From Pseudoalteromonas arabiensis (GTDB lineage Bacteria > Pseudomonadota > Gammaproteobacteria > Enterobacterales > Alteromonadaceae), in contig NZ_LRUF01000008.1 in assembly GCF_001550155.1 (NCBI RefSeq), forward strand, positions 620,001-684,000: 64,000 nt of DNA, given 5' to 3'. Shown piece by piece: positions 46,828 to 57,500 of the stretch. The stretch's first letter is position 1. The number at the start of each line of letters is the position of its first letter. Under the pieces are notes generated by a model. That model did not search any database. It was not told the DNA's origin and was given only the letters and a program-made list of their open reading frames with translations. Both the position numbers and the translations under genes were made by a program.

Positions 46828-47520
46828 ATGTTTAAATCTCTTAAAGCACTGACTTTAATGCTCACCGTTAGTAGCTGTGCACTCGCTAATGCGGCTGACA
46901 ATCAGCTTACACAACAAGAAAAGCAAGCTGGCTGGCAGTTGTTATTTGACGGTAAAGATATGTCGCAATGGCGCAATTTTAAAAGCGAATCTTTAAACCC
47001 TGCATGGGTCGTTGAAGATGGCGCTATGACACTAACCAAAGGTGGCGGTGATCTGCTCACTAAAAAGCAGTACCAAAACTTTGAATTAAAGATTGATTGG
47101 AAAATCTCTACCAAAGGCAATAGTGGCATTTTCGTACTGGCTGATGAAACTGGGCAGATGATTTACTCTCATGCGCCTGAAATTCAAATTATTGATAACG
47201 AAGAACACCCAGATACTGAAATTGACTCGCATTTAGCGGGGTCAATTTACGATTTATTTGCTGCGCCAGTTGCAGCGCACAAACCAGCAAATAGCTGGAA
47301 CCATGTACGTATTAAGATGCAAGACAACCATTTACAAGTTTGGCAAAACGGTATTAGCACCACCAGCATTGTGATTGGTAGTACAACCTGGAATACCCTT
47401 GTTAAAGGCAGTAAGTTTGCAACCTGGCAAAACTTTGCAACGGCTGAACAAGGTCATATTGGGCTTCAAGACCACGGCGACAAAGTGTGGTTTAAAAATA
47501 TAAAAATCAAGGAGCTATAA
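46828..47520 (+). CDS. DUF1080 (3-keto-disaccharide hydrolase-type) protein
   Basis: A 230-residue exported protein: signal peptide (MFKSLKALTLMLTVSSCALANA) and a concanavalin-like sandwich: GWQLLFDGKDMSQWRNF, YQNFELKIDWKISTKGNSGIF, PEIQIIDNEEHPD and VWFKNIKIKEL are the DUF1080 hallmarks. Family members hydrolyse 3-keto-glycosides after C3 oxidation. It stands directly before the GMC oxidase gene, which supports that role. Confidence 0.9.
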   Translation: MFKSLKALTLMLTVSSCALANAADNQLTQQEKQAGWQLLFDGKDMSQWRNFKSESLNPAWVVEDGAMTLTKGGGDLLTKKQYQNFELKIDWKISTKGNSGIFVLADETGQMIYSHAPEIQIIDNEEHPDTEIDSHLAGSIYDLFAAPVAAHKPANSWNHVRIKMQDNHLQVWQNGISTTSIVIGSTTWNTLVKGSKFATWQNFATAEQGHIGLQDHGDKVWFKNIKIKEL

Positions 47521-47521
47521 G

Positions 47522-49201
47522 ATGTCTGATTTTAAACACAAGGTATTAGTAGTTGGCTCTGGTGCTGGCGGTGCCATGGCTGCTTACACGCTGACCAAAC
47601 TTGGCCACAAAGTGTTATTACTTGAAGCCGGTCGTAATTATGACCCGAAAACAGAAAGCCCGATGTTTCGTCGTAACAACGAAGCCCCACTTATGGGTGC
47701 CGGTAATAAAGACAAAAACTTTGGCTTTTACGACGCAACTGTTGATGGCGGCTGGCAAGTGCCTGATGAGCCATACACTAGCGCAAAAGGGAGCGACTTT
47801 TATTGGTGGCGCGCACGTATGCTAGGTGGTCGAACAAACCACTGGGGCCGCTATTCATTACGCTTTAGCGAGCACGATTTTAAAGGCAAAAGCCGTGATG
47901 GTCACGGTGCTGACTGGCCTTTTGAATACGCTGATTTAGCACCTTGGTACGATAAAACTGAAGAACTTGTTGGTGTATGTGGCACCAATACAGGCCATGA
48001 AGATATGCCAGATTCATCGCCAGGTATTTTACAGCCACCACCGAAGCCGCGTGTTCCTGAGCTTTTAATTGCCGCCTCTGCAAAGAAAATGGGCATCCAA
48101 GCAGTGCCTATGCACCGCGCGGTATTGACCCGCCCGAAAGATGACCGCATGGCCTGTTTTTATGCAACGCCTTGTGGCTCGGGTTGCTCGATTGGCGCCG
48201 CTTTTCAAACGACGACATCATTACTGCCAATGGCAAAAGCTACCGGTAACTTAAAAGTCATTACCGATGCCATGGTGAAATCAGTCAAGGTTGATGAGCA
48301 AGGTAAAGTAACTGGCGTAACCTATGTTGATAAACATACGGTCACTGAGCATGCCATTGATGCTGATGTGGTTATCTTAGCAGCCAGTGCCTGTGAATCA
48401 GCGCGTATCTTATTAAACTCAAAAAATAAAAAGCACCCTAAAGGCCTTGCTAATTCAAGTGGCCAAGTAGGTAGAAACTTAATGGATTCGACGGGTGCAT
48501 GGTTAGGTGCACAAATTCCAGCACTTAAAGGCCGCCCACGCTATAACGAAGATGGCCATACCGCTAACCACTTATTTATTCCTTGGTGGGGTCATCAAGC
48601 ACAAGCTAACAATGAATTAGATTTCCCACGTGGTTATCACTTTGAAATTGGCGGTGGCTTTAGGCAACCAGGCTCAGGTGTATCGGGTGATAAACAAGGT
48701 TATGGTCCTGCCCTTAAACAACAAATTCGTGATGCATATGGCTCTTACGTTGGCTTTGCTCTACGTGGCGAAATGTTACCGAACAAAGATACCTATATGG
48801 AAATCGACGAAAAGGTTAAAGACAAATGGGGTATTCCGGTATCAAAGTTCCACTTTAAGTGGTCTGACAGAGAGTTAAAGCAAATCGAACATGGTTTAAA
48901 AACCGCGAAGCAAATCTTAGAAAACATGGGGGCGACCGTTGGCGAGCTCCCGCCTGCAGAAAAAGCCATTTCTAAAGGTGGCGAAATCATTCACGAAGTG
49001 GGCACGACTCGAATGGGGAGCTCAAAGAAAGATTCGGTCACCAATCAATGGGGTCAAACATGGGATTGTAATAACCTATTTGTAATGGATGCCGGTGTAT
49101 TTGCTTCTAACCCCCATAAAAACTGTACGCTCACCATCATGACACTGGCAATGCGTAATTCAACTTGGCTTGCTCAACAAATTGATAACGGGGTACTTTA
49201 A
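47522..49201 (+). CDS. GMC-family FAD oxidoreductase (glucoside 3-dehydrogenase-like)
   Basis: A 559-residue flavoprotein: FAD-binding start VLVVGSGAGGAMAAYTLTKL, LLLEAGRNYDP, WWRARMLGGRTNHWGRYSLR, a Cys-rich segment (FYATPCGSGCSIGAAFQTT), and the C-terminal HEVGTTRMG and NPHKNCTLTIMTLAMR with the active-site His/Asn pair. The pattern is that of the GMC_oxred_C large subunits of glucoside 3-dehydrogenase and gluconate dehydrogenase. It has no signal peptide of its own; the adjacent subunit-3 protein carries a Tat signal, so co-export is likely. It would oxidise the glycoside at C3 in the periplasm. One base separates it from the previous gene. Confidence 0.9.
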   Translation: MSDFKHKVLVVGSGAGGAMAAYTLTKLGHKVLLLEAGRNYDPKTESPMFRRNNEAPLMGAGNKDKNFGFYDATVDGGWQVPDEPYTSAKGSDFYWWRARMLGGRTNHWGRYSLRFSEHDFKGKSRDGHGADWPFEYADLAPWYDKTEELVGVCGTNTGHEDMPDSSPGILQPPPKPRVPELLIAASAKKMGIQAVPMHRAVLTRPKDDRMACFYATPCGSGCSIGAAFQTTTSLLPMAKATGNLKVITDAMVKSVKVDEQGKVTGVTYVDKHTVTEHAIDADVVILAASACESARILLNSKNKKHPKGLANSSGQVGRNLMDSTGAWLGAQIPALKGRPRYNEDGHTANHLFIPWWGHQAQANNELDFPRGYHFEIGGGFRQPGSGVSGDKQGYGPALKQQIRDAYGSYVGFALRGEMLPNKDTYMEIDEKVKDKWGIPVSKFHFKWSDRELKQIEHGLKTAKQILENMGATVGELPPAEKAISKGGEIIHEVGTTRMGSSKKDSVTNQWGQTWDCNNLFVMDAGVFASNPHKNCTLTIMTLAMRNSTWLAQQIDNGVL

Positions 49202-49203
49202 TT

Positions 49204-49959
49204 ATGCATCATCGTAACGAACATGACTCATATAACTATGTTTCTAACATGAGCCGCCGTGAGTCTTTAAAATGGCTTGGCCTATTAGCTGCGGGCTCGG
49301 CGGTTGGTTTAACTGCTGGCTGCACAAAAGCACTTGAAGATGACGGTGCTGTCTCTGCAAAAGAGCATTGGCCTGATTTAGATATTAAGCCTGTCACCGC
49401 TAAAGGCTATGGCCAAGATCCTAATTTGGTGATGCCACCAGAATCACCTTGGCCGCTGACCTTAACAGCGGACGAGCTTACGTTAGTAGCGCTTTTATCT
49501 GATTACATTGTACCGCGCGAAGGAGAAATTCCTTCAGCCAGTGAGCTACAAGTACCGGCAGTTATTAATGAGTGGGTAAGCGCGCCTTATGAAGGCCAAC
49601 AACGCGATAGAATTAAAATTTTAAATTCACTCGCGTGGCTTAACGATGAAGCACAGCTTCGTTTTAAAAAGCAATTTGTTGCGCTTAACGAAAAGCAACA
49701 TCGCGCGATTTTAGACGATATTGCGTTTTTAAACGAGCAGACACCTCTGCAATTTCAGCGTATTGGTAAAGCCTTTTTACGCTTTAAAGAGTTAGTGCTT
49801 GCTGCCTTTTTCTGTACCCCTGAAGGCTGTAAAGACATAGGTTACCTTGGTAATGTACCAATTGCTGGTGATTACCCTGGCCCTTCTGATGAAGCAAAAG
49901 CTCATTTAGATCAGGTTTTAGCTGAGCTTGGTTTAAGCGAGTACGCCTATACCGATTAA
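49204..49959 (+). CDS. Gluconate 2-dehydrogenase subunit 3-family protein
   Basis: A 251-residue small subunit. The N-terminal Tat signal SRRESLKWLGLLAAG has Arg18-Arg19, and it ends in a lipobox-like LTAGC at Cys40. The body (TLVALLSDYIVPREGEIPSASELQVPAVINEW) matches the subunit-3 family that partners GMC flavoproteins. It would carry the dehydrogenase across the membrane and hold it there. No cytochrome c subunit gene is seen in the window. Confidence 0.9.
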   Translation: MHHRNEHDSYNYVSNMSRRESLKWLGLLAAGSAVGLTAGCTKALEDDGAVSAKEHWPDLDIKPVTAKGYGQDPNLVMPPESPWPLTLTADELTLVALLSDYIVPREGEIPSASELQVPAVINEWVSAPYEGQQRDRIKILNSLAWLNDEAQLRFKKQFVALNEKQHRAILDDIAFLNEQTPLQFQRIGKAFLRFKELVLAAFFCTPEGCKDIGYLGNVPIAGDYPGPSDEAKAHLDQVLAELGLSEYAYTD

Positions 49960-49995
49960 CTTTCCCCCCTTGTGTTGTTTTATAACACAGTTTAA

Positions 49996-50025
49996 TGCAG
50001 GGGAGCTCTCCCCTGCTTTTTTAGG
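49996..50025 (+). terminator. Terminator inside the sugar operon
   Basis: GCAGGGGA, GCTC loop, TCCCCTGC and TTTTTT form a very strong terminator 40 bases after the subunit-3 stop, before the last isomerase gene. Confidence 0.88.
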
Positions 50026-50033
50026 ATTTAAGT

Positions 50034-50864
50034 ATGTTTAAAACCCGCATTTTATTGCTCATTTTTAGCCTTGTATTTAGTGGTCAATTATTCGCAAAAC
50101 TGCCAGTGAGTGTGCAGTTATGGTCAGTCAAAGACACCTTAAAAAATGACTTTCATGGTACGCTTAAGTCTCTTGCCGAAATGGGCTTTGACGGTGTTGA
50201 GTTTGCCGGAGATTTTGGTCCATACTCAAATAACCCAGCAGCCTTAAGAGCAAAGCTCAGTGAATTTGGCTTAGTTGCTAGTAGTGCCCATATAGGCTTT
50301 GATGCGCTCAGTGAAAACACAATTGATAGCACCCTGCTGTTTTACAAGACCCTTGGTGTGAACACACTTTATATACCTTGGGATGAGCGAGCATGGCACC
50401 CAGAGGGTGTTAAATCTCTGGTTAAAGAGCTCACTAAAGTCAGTGATTATGCAACCCGCTTTGATATGAAGATCGGTTTTCACAATCATAATAAAGAGTT
50501 TAATGCATTTAATAACGCAACGTTTTGGGATTACATTGCCACTAATACACCCAAGACCATGCCATTGCAGTTAGATATAGGCTGGGTCAATTACGCAGAT
50601 AAAGATCCAATCTACTTTATTAAAAAGTACCCTAACCGTACACTTGCAACGCACATTAAAGTACGCACGATTAAGGGCAGCAACATGAGCCCGATTATTG
50701 GTGAAAACAACATTGATTGGTCTGCCATCATCGATACGTTAGAATCGCACGGCGACACCAAGTGGCTAGTGATGGAACAGGAAGAATACCCAAACGGACT
50801 AACCCCACTACAAAGCGTTGCTAAATCAAAACAAAACTTAGATAAGATTTTACAGCATCGCTAA
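50034..50864 (+). CDS. Periplasmic sugar isomerase/epimerase-like TIM barrel
   Basis: A 276-residue TIM-barrel protein with a signal peptide (MFKTRILLLIFSLVFSGQLFA). KLPVSVQLWSVKDTLKNDFH, MGFDGVEFAGDFG, KIGFHNHNKEF, PLQLDIGWVNYADKDPI and KWLVMEQEEYPNG are the metal-site motifs of the AP-endonuclease-2-like sugar isomerase family. Secreted members occur beside DUF1080 proteins; a lyase or isomerase step on a 3-keto-glycoside is plausible. AGGA precedes the ATG; a strong terminator lies before it. Confidence 0.88.
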   Translation: MFKTRILLLIFSLVFSGQLFAKLPVSVQLWSVKDTLKNDFHGTLKSLAEMGFDGVEFAGDFGPYSNNPAALRAKLSEFGLVASSAHIGFDALSENTIDSTLLFYKTLGVNTLYIPWDERAWHPEGVKSLVKELTKVSDYATRFDMKIGFHNHNKEFNAFNNATFWDYIATNTPKTMPLQLDIGWVNYADKDPIYFIKKYPNRTLATHIKVRTIKGSNMSPIIGENNIDWSAIIDTLESHGDTKWLVMEQEEYPNGLTPLQSVAKSKQNLDKILQHR

Positions 50865-50959
50865 AGAGTTCAGCATTATAGGTCCACAATTTTTGTAAAA
50901 ATAAGTATGACCTTGCTAATTCAACTCCAAGTGTTTTTGCTCTGTCGGCTAACTCTAAT

Positions 50960-50991
50960 AAAAAAGCCAGCACAAAAGTGCTGGCTTTTAA
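50960..50991. terminator. Bidirectional terminator between the sugar locus and the giant gene
   Basis: AAAAAGCCAGCAC, AAAA loop, GTGCTGGCTTTT: serves the plus-strand isomerase gene and the minus-strand giant gene. Confidence 0.9.
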
Positions 50992-50995
50992 ATAA

Positions 50996-51595
50996 TTAAA
51001 ATTGATAGCTCATTGAAAGAGCAATTTCATTTATATCATTCTCAGAGACAAAATACCGCGTATAGTCAACACCTATACTAACTGAGTCAAGTAGTTGATA
51101 ATTTATACCTGCGCCAAGAAAAAGATCAGTTCCTTCATCCCGTTTGACAATAGTATTTGAATTATCTCTGCGACTGTTTATTTTATATTTCCAATGATAC
51201 GCACCTAGAAACAGCTCCCCTTTGAGCGATGAGGCTAAATCAACTAAATAGTTAGCTTGAATTGCCAAGCCAGTAGGTAAAGCAGGCGCTTTGTCTGAAA
51301 GTTCTGAGTGCGCTTGCTCAGGGTTACTCGTTTCTTTAGAAAAATTAACACTCGCTTCGCCTAAATCAATATATCTAATACCCAACTTCCAATTAGGTTT
51401 TAAATTATAAAAAGCACCAACGGACCAACTAATGCTTTCATCATCAATCGCCGTTTGTACCCATTGCTCAGATGAATATGAACTTTGAGCTGTCGCTTGA
51501 CCTAGGGTTGCAGACACTTGCCAATCTTCCGCGGCTGCTGAACTTGCTAACACACAACTAGTGGATAGGAGAGCAAAACTCGGTAACCGAGACAC
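50996..51595 (-). other. Possible independently translated outer-membrane barrel inside the giant gene
   Basis: The codon after the RRR of the sorting-tail motif is GTG (51595-51593) and begins VSRLPSFALLSTSCVLASSA, a complete signal peptide cleaved near AAA-EDW. An 8-strand-type barrel (ATLGQATAQSSYSSEQW to SMSYQF) follows. This would be a normal 199-residue outer-membrane protein, so the giant frame may be a fusion or the barrel may have its own start. There is no good SD. Confidence 0.45.
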
Positions 51596-54500
51596 TCTAC
51601 GTCTTACTACAAAAGCAGAAACGACGAGTAAGGTGATCATGCCAAGGCCACCACCTGATGATTTATTGCTCACATTAACAGTTTGTTTTAACTCAACGGT
51701 TACTGAAACGCTTCCCTGTGATTGCGCACCTTGTGCATCTTTCACAATATAGTTGATCGTATCCATCCCTTCAAAACCAGCCGCGGGGGTGTAGCTCAAC
51801 GTACCATCGCTGTTAACAACGGAGGTACCAAATTCTGTGGTAGCCGAAACTAAGAACAGTTCACCTTGTTCTGGGTCGCTGTCATTAGCTAAAACATCAA
51901 TCGTGATGGTTTCTCCATTGCTAGATGCGCTATCATTTTGTGTCACGGGAGCTTGATTAACTTTAATAGTCACAATTGCAGTACTATTAGCCGTTCCTCC
52001 CATCCCATCAGTGATACTGTATTGAATAGTCGCATCCCCGATATACCCGACTATAGGCGTGTAAACAAGCTGATTATTCTCGATAACAACAGTACCGAAA
52101 TCAACCGTTGCACCGGTAATGGTAAGGGTATCATTATCGATGTCTTCATCATTGGCTATCACATCAATAACGACAGATTCCTCAGCCATAATTGTCACAG
52201 CATCTGCATTCGCAATTGGGGCGTTATTTCCTGTGGTTGGCACAGCAACACCACCTGGGTCTACAATACTACCATTGGCAACACCATCATCATCATTTGG
52301 ACCACCGTCAACAATACGTAGTTGTACACACCAGTCCCCTTCAGATAGCCCTGTTGTCCACTCATTACTACCTGGCGGAGGACAGAAGCCTGGTTCACCT
52401 TGCGCTGACAGTACTTCATTGCCGTCAACAATTACAAAGTTCTGCCAATCTCCATTAATTAATTTCCGATAAACAGCATTTACAGGAATAGGTTGTCTCT
52501 GCGGTAAAACAATACTGTAGGTATCACCAACTTCTGGTAAACCCGTTGCTATAAAGTCGAATAGCCCTCCAGTATTGCTTGCAGTTGGATCTTCCGGTAA
52601 TTCTGTTTCTAGCAACTGCAAACCGCCCGTATTATTTTGCGGCACTGTAGCCCCTTTGCGCAGACATACTCCAGGGTCACCTTCTACTAAAAATTGTGAC
52701 GACTCTAATGCTTGCTCTTGCATTACGTTACAATCAGAGATTGCATCCATAAAATCAGGAATACCGTCACTGTCAGAGTCTACATACCCTTCTTGATCAT
52801 CAGGTATTAAATCGCCATCGCTATCAACCGCAGTCAGTTCAGGTAGTGACGGTATTACTTCAATATAAACATCTTTCATAGTCGACAAACTTGGTACTGC
52901 ATTATCTTTTGCAGTAACACGTACCTTGTAAATGCCAGAAGCTACAGCGGCTGGATTAAACTCAAAAATGAACGGATCATTTGAGGTGTTCACAAACTCT
53001 AGCGCAGCATCCCACTCAACAGTTACTTCATCCGTTGGATTTGGATCTGATACGTTTGCGGTAATTGTCACCAATTCACCTGAAGCAGTAATAGTGCTGC
53101 GTTGTTGATTATTCTGTAAAACTAAGGTCTCAATATTCGGCGCGACATTGTCTTCGACAATTGTCACCGTTGAAGTAGATTTTGCGCCCTTATTTACAGA
53201 GTCACCAAGGGTTATAACAATAGTTTCGTTACCTTCATCACTACTGTCGGCAAAAATCATTAGTGGAATACTCGCCGACACGCCAGCGCTTATAACCAAT
53301 TCGCCAGATTGTAAATCATGATCAGCGCTGTCCGCTGTACCAGATACAGTGTAAGGAATTACCACAGGATAACTTGGAGCAGGTCCGTTTAAATACACTT
53401 TGACGGCATGCTCTTTATCTTCAGCAACTCGACTATCTTTTTGTAATGATACAAGAGGATTAACATTTAATTGCTGAGTTGTCGTTACTTGTTGACCTTC
53501 ATTATCCACGGTTTGCCAGTACACCAAGTGTTTACCCGGTGCAAAAATAGGGGCTCCACGTACGAGCGAAACAGGTAGAGGATTACCTAAGTTATCAAAC
53601 GCCATTGCCACTCCCAGATCAACTTTGGTGAACAAACCTGTTGCATTGACAGTTAAATCTGCAGGTGCCGTGATGACTGGCACTTTTGAAGAATCATCAC
53701 TATTAATAGCAATCGTTGCAGTCGCTTTAGCTCGAGCTTTATTCTCGTCTTCGATAATATAATTAACAAGAATTGGGCCTTGAGTATTCTCAATTGCTTG
53801 ATAACTCAACGTGTTATTGTTAATAGATACTGTACCTATCGACGCTTTTGCACCAATGATACGCAATGCATCGCCATCAGCATCGGTGTCATTTTCAAGT
53901 ACTGATAATGTATATTGATTATCAGATACGGCTGCAAAATTAAAGTTATCGTTATTCGCCACAGGGACATCATTTACCGCACTTACATTTATCACCACTG
54001 AAGCGTCATTAGATGATAATTGTCCATCAGAAACACGATAAGTAAATGTATCATTGCCATTAAAATTTGGGCTCGGTGTATAAGTAAAAATCGTCCCTTG
54101 TACTTGTACGTTACCATTTTCAGGTTGCGAGATAAGTTCGATAGCTAATGAATCATCATTGGCGTCTTGAACATCTGCCACAAAGCTCGTTGTCCCATCT
54201 TCTTGGACATTTCTCTGCATGTCATTGGCTACTGGCGCTGCGTTAGTCGCATTAACAAGGATAGAGAACCCTTCTAAACTTGCTTGTAATGAACCATCAC
54301 TGACACTAATGACAATATTTTCATAATTACCTACGTCAGTAATATCAGGCGTGCCTGACAGTCTGCCCGTAGAAGTATCAAAACTCAGCCATGCAGGTAG
54401 ATTAGAGACAGAAAAGCTGAAAGTGTCTGAATCAACATCTTCAACGGTAGGCGTGAAACTATAGTTTTCACCTTGCTTCACCTCGATAGGCGGTACACCG

Positions 54501-57500
54501 AAAATAACAGGTGCATCATTCACTGGATTCACAATAATATTAAATGCTGGTAGAGCTGATTCAAGTTCACCGTCAGAGACAGTAATAACAATATTATCGT
54601 AACTACCACTTTGTCCCTCAATTGGTGTACCTGAGATTGTTCCCGTCGTATTATCAAAACGAGCCCATAATGGTAAGTTCGTAATACTGAACTCCAAGCT
54701 ATCGCCGTCTGAATCTGTCGCAGAAGGAGTAAAGCTATAAAGCGTGTCTTCATCTATTGAAGTAATAGGTTGACCTGAAATAACCGGTGCATTATTCGAC
54801 GGAACACTTGGAGGGACAATTGTTACAATAGCCTGATTGGTGCCCGTACTATCTATCAGCCCATCATTAAAAGTATAGTTAAGCGTGACTGTTGAGGCAG
54901 GGTTATTAGCATTATTAATGTAGCCAATTGCCTGCAACACACTATCAACGAGAACTGAAGTCGCATTACTGTTGAAAGTAAGTTGTAATGTTCCTGCTGA
55001 ATTAGTGGTTACCGTTCCCACCACATTGCTATTATAGCTTAGCGCACCGCCTTGAGTTAACACTCCCAGCAACCCTGTGTTAGTAAAGAGATCGTTACCG
55101 TTGGCTCCACCCGCTCGCGCGATAGTTACAGATGCACCATCATAATTACCATTGCCGCTATTAAGTGCGTCTAGTTCACTATCTGCGACTGTGACATTGG
55201 CATCAATTACGATCGCTGAACCGCCCTCAGTAAACGTGCTTCCTCCATTCAAGCCACTAAAAACAGGGCCACTATTTGAAGATCCAAAAGTAATCACAGT
55301 ATCACTGCCCGAGTCAGCGACTGTATACACAAGATCACTCGCTGGAGCATTTGTAAGTGAGAGTGATATTTCAGGACTTGAGAAGTCAGTAGCATTGGTA
55401 TCAATCTCTAGGATACTGCTGCCATTAAAACGCACATTACTGGTTGATAACCCAGTCATACCAGTAATCGTTATTACGTCACCAATACTCAGTTCTGTTA
55501 GTGTATCGCCATTCAAATCACTTGATTCACCAATGAAGTTATCACTTCCACCATTACCTGTGATGGTATCTGCTCCCCCACCTGGGCGGATAGTATCTGC
55601 ACCACTACCACCAATCATCGTGTCTGATCCATCTAAGTCAGCAGCGGTAATTTCAAGAACATCGCCAACAAACGCTGAAGCATCAATTACTAGATCAGCA
55701 GTTATTGCACTGCCAGTGGTATTAGTAACAGACACTGTTTGTGTATCTGCATTGAAGTTATCAGTTAAATTAATCGTTGCTACATTATTAGTGCCAATTG
55801 AGATCCCTTCGATTCCCGTAACATTAGTTGTAGCAAAGTCAAAGGTTCCCCCATCCATAAGGTTTAGTGTTTCAATGCCTGTACTGCCAGTAATGCCAGT
55901 TGTAAAATCATTTAAATTTTCAGCATCAACAGCAACACTTGCACCACTCGCTAAGCTGAGCGTTCCTATACTATTAAATACACCACCACTGACGTCTGCA
56001 CCATCAGTTACTAATAGATTATCAGCAACACTACTATCGCCAGTTAATATGCCACTGTAAGCACTTCCGCCGATAGCAAACGTGATGGCATCTGAAGTTG
56101 AATTAGCTGTGACAGATGTCGTACCGCTTAAAATTGTGATGGTTCGAGTATTAGAACTATCATCACCAATCAGATAGTTTTCGATACCTGTTAGTGCTGT
56201 TATATCCCCGTCACCACTTAGCGTAATAGTTTCCGAACCACTGGCAGTCAATGTACCGTTAAAGTTTTGGTGCTGGCTGACTGTCATTGCAACATTGGCA
56301 CCCGATTCTATCGTTAAATTACTTACTCCATTGATAGTTGCAGCAGTAATATCAGCACCAGAACCCAAAGATAATGTGTCCGCAGTCGTATTGTCACCCG
56401 TGATTGTGCCTGTGTAAGTAAGCGAACCTAAATCGAAGGTCACTGCATCTGAAGTTGAAGTAGCTGTAACAGAGTGGTTAGTGTTGCTTACTGTCACTGT
56501 TCGTGCGTTTGTAGAATCATCAGACAGTGTATAACTTTCAATTGCAGAAATAGTGGTAATATCACCGTCACCTGACAGTGTTAAAGACTCACTTCCACTA
56601 CCAGAAACTGTTCCGGTAAACGACGATAATTGCGCTACCGAAATTGTAGCTGAACCATTTTCTGCTACTGATAAATTTTCAAAACCACTAACCGTTGCGC
56701 CAGCAATATTCCCACTATTGCTGAGTATGAGTGTATCTGTTCCACTTCCTCCAGCCAGCGTTCCCGTTGCATTCAATGTGCCTACATTTACTGTATCGTC
56801 ACCACTGCTCCCTGTTAGGTTCTGCGCTGCATGACCCAAAGTAAAAGTGTTAACTGCTGAAAGTATGTAAGTTTCAACTGCACTATTACCCCTTAAACCA
56901 TCACTTGAATCACTGATAGTGATACTCTCAGTGCCAGCAGCAGTGATTGTTGTGAAGTTATCATGCTGTGCTTCGGTCATCGTCACTGATGCATTATCAC
57001 TCAAGGTCAATGACTCAAAGCTGCTAAGCGTTGCACCACTGATGTTTGCGCCAGTATCCGCTCGTAACGTATCTGTACCCGCACCACCTGCAAGCGTACC
57101 TGTTGTCGTAAAACCTGCAACATCTATAGTATCAACTCCAGTGCTTCCCGTAACACTCTGCGCAGAACTAGCCAGTGTAAAGCTCATTGCCGCACCCAGC
57201 ACATAAGACTCGATATCGCTATCACCGATAAGGGTTTGATCTCCATCAGCACTCGATATTGTAAATTGGTTAGTACCTGAGCCATTGATCGTTGTAAACG
57301 CATCATGCTGCGTTTCTGTAAGTGTCAAAGATCCATCAGTTTCTGGCGTTAATGTTTCGAAATTAGTTAATGTCGTAAAATTAGCTAGATTAGAGCCTGT
57401 TGCTACAGACAAGGTATCTGTCCCCGCGCCCCCATCTGCAATTGAACCGACAATATGGCTGGGATCAGCAATAGTCAGTGTTTCATCGTCACTGGTGAAG

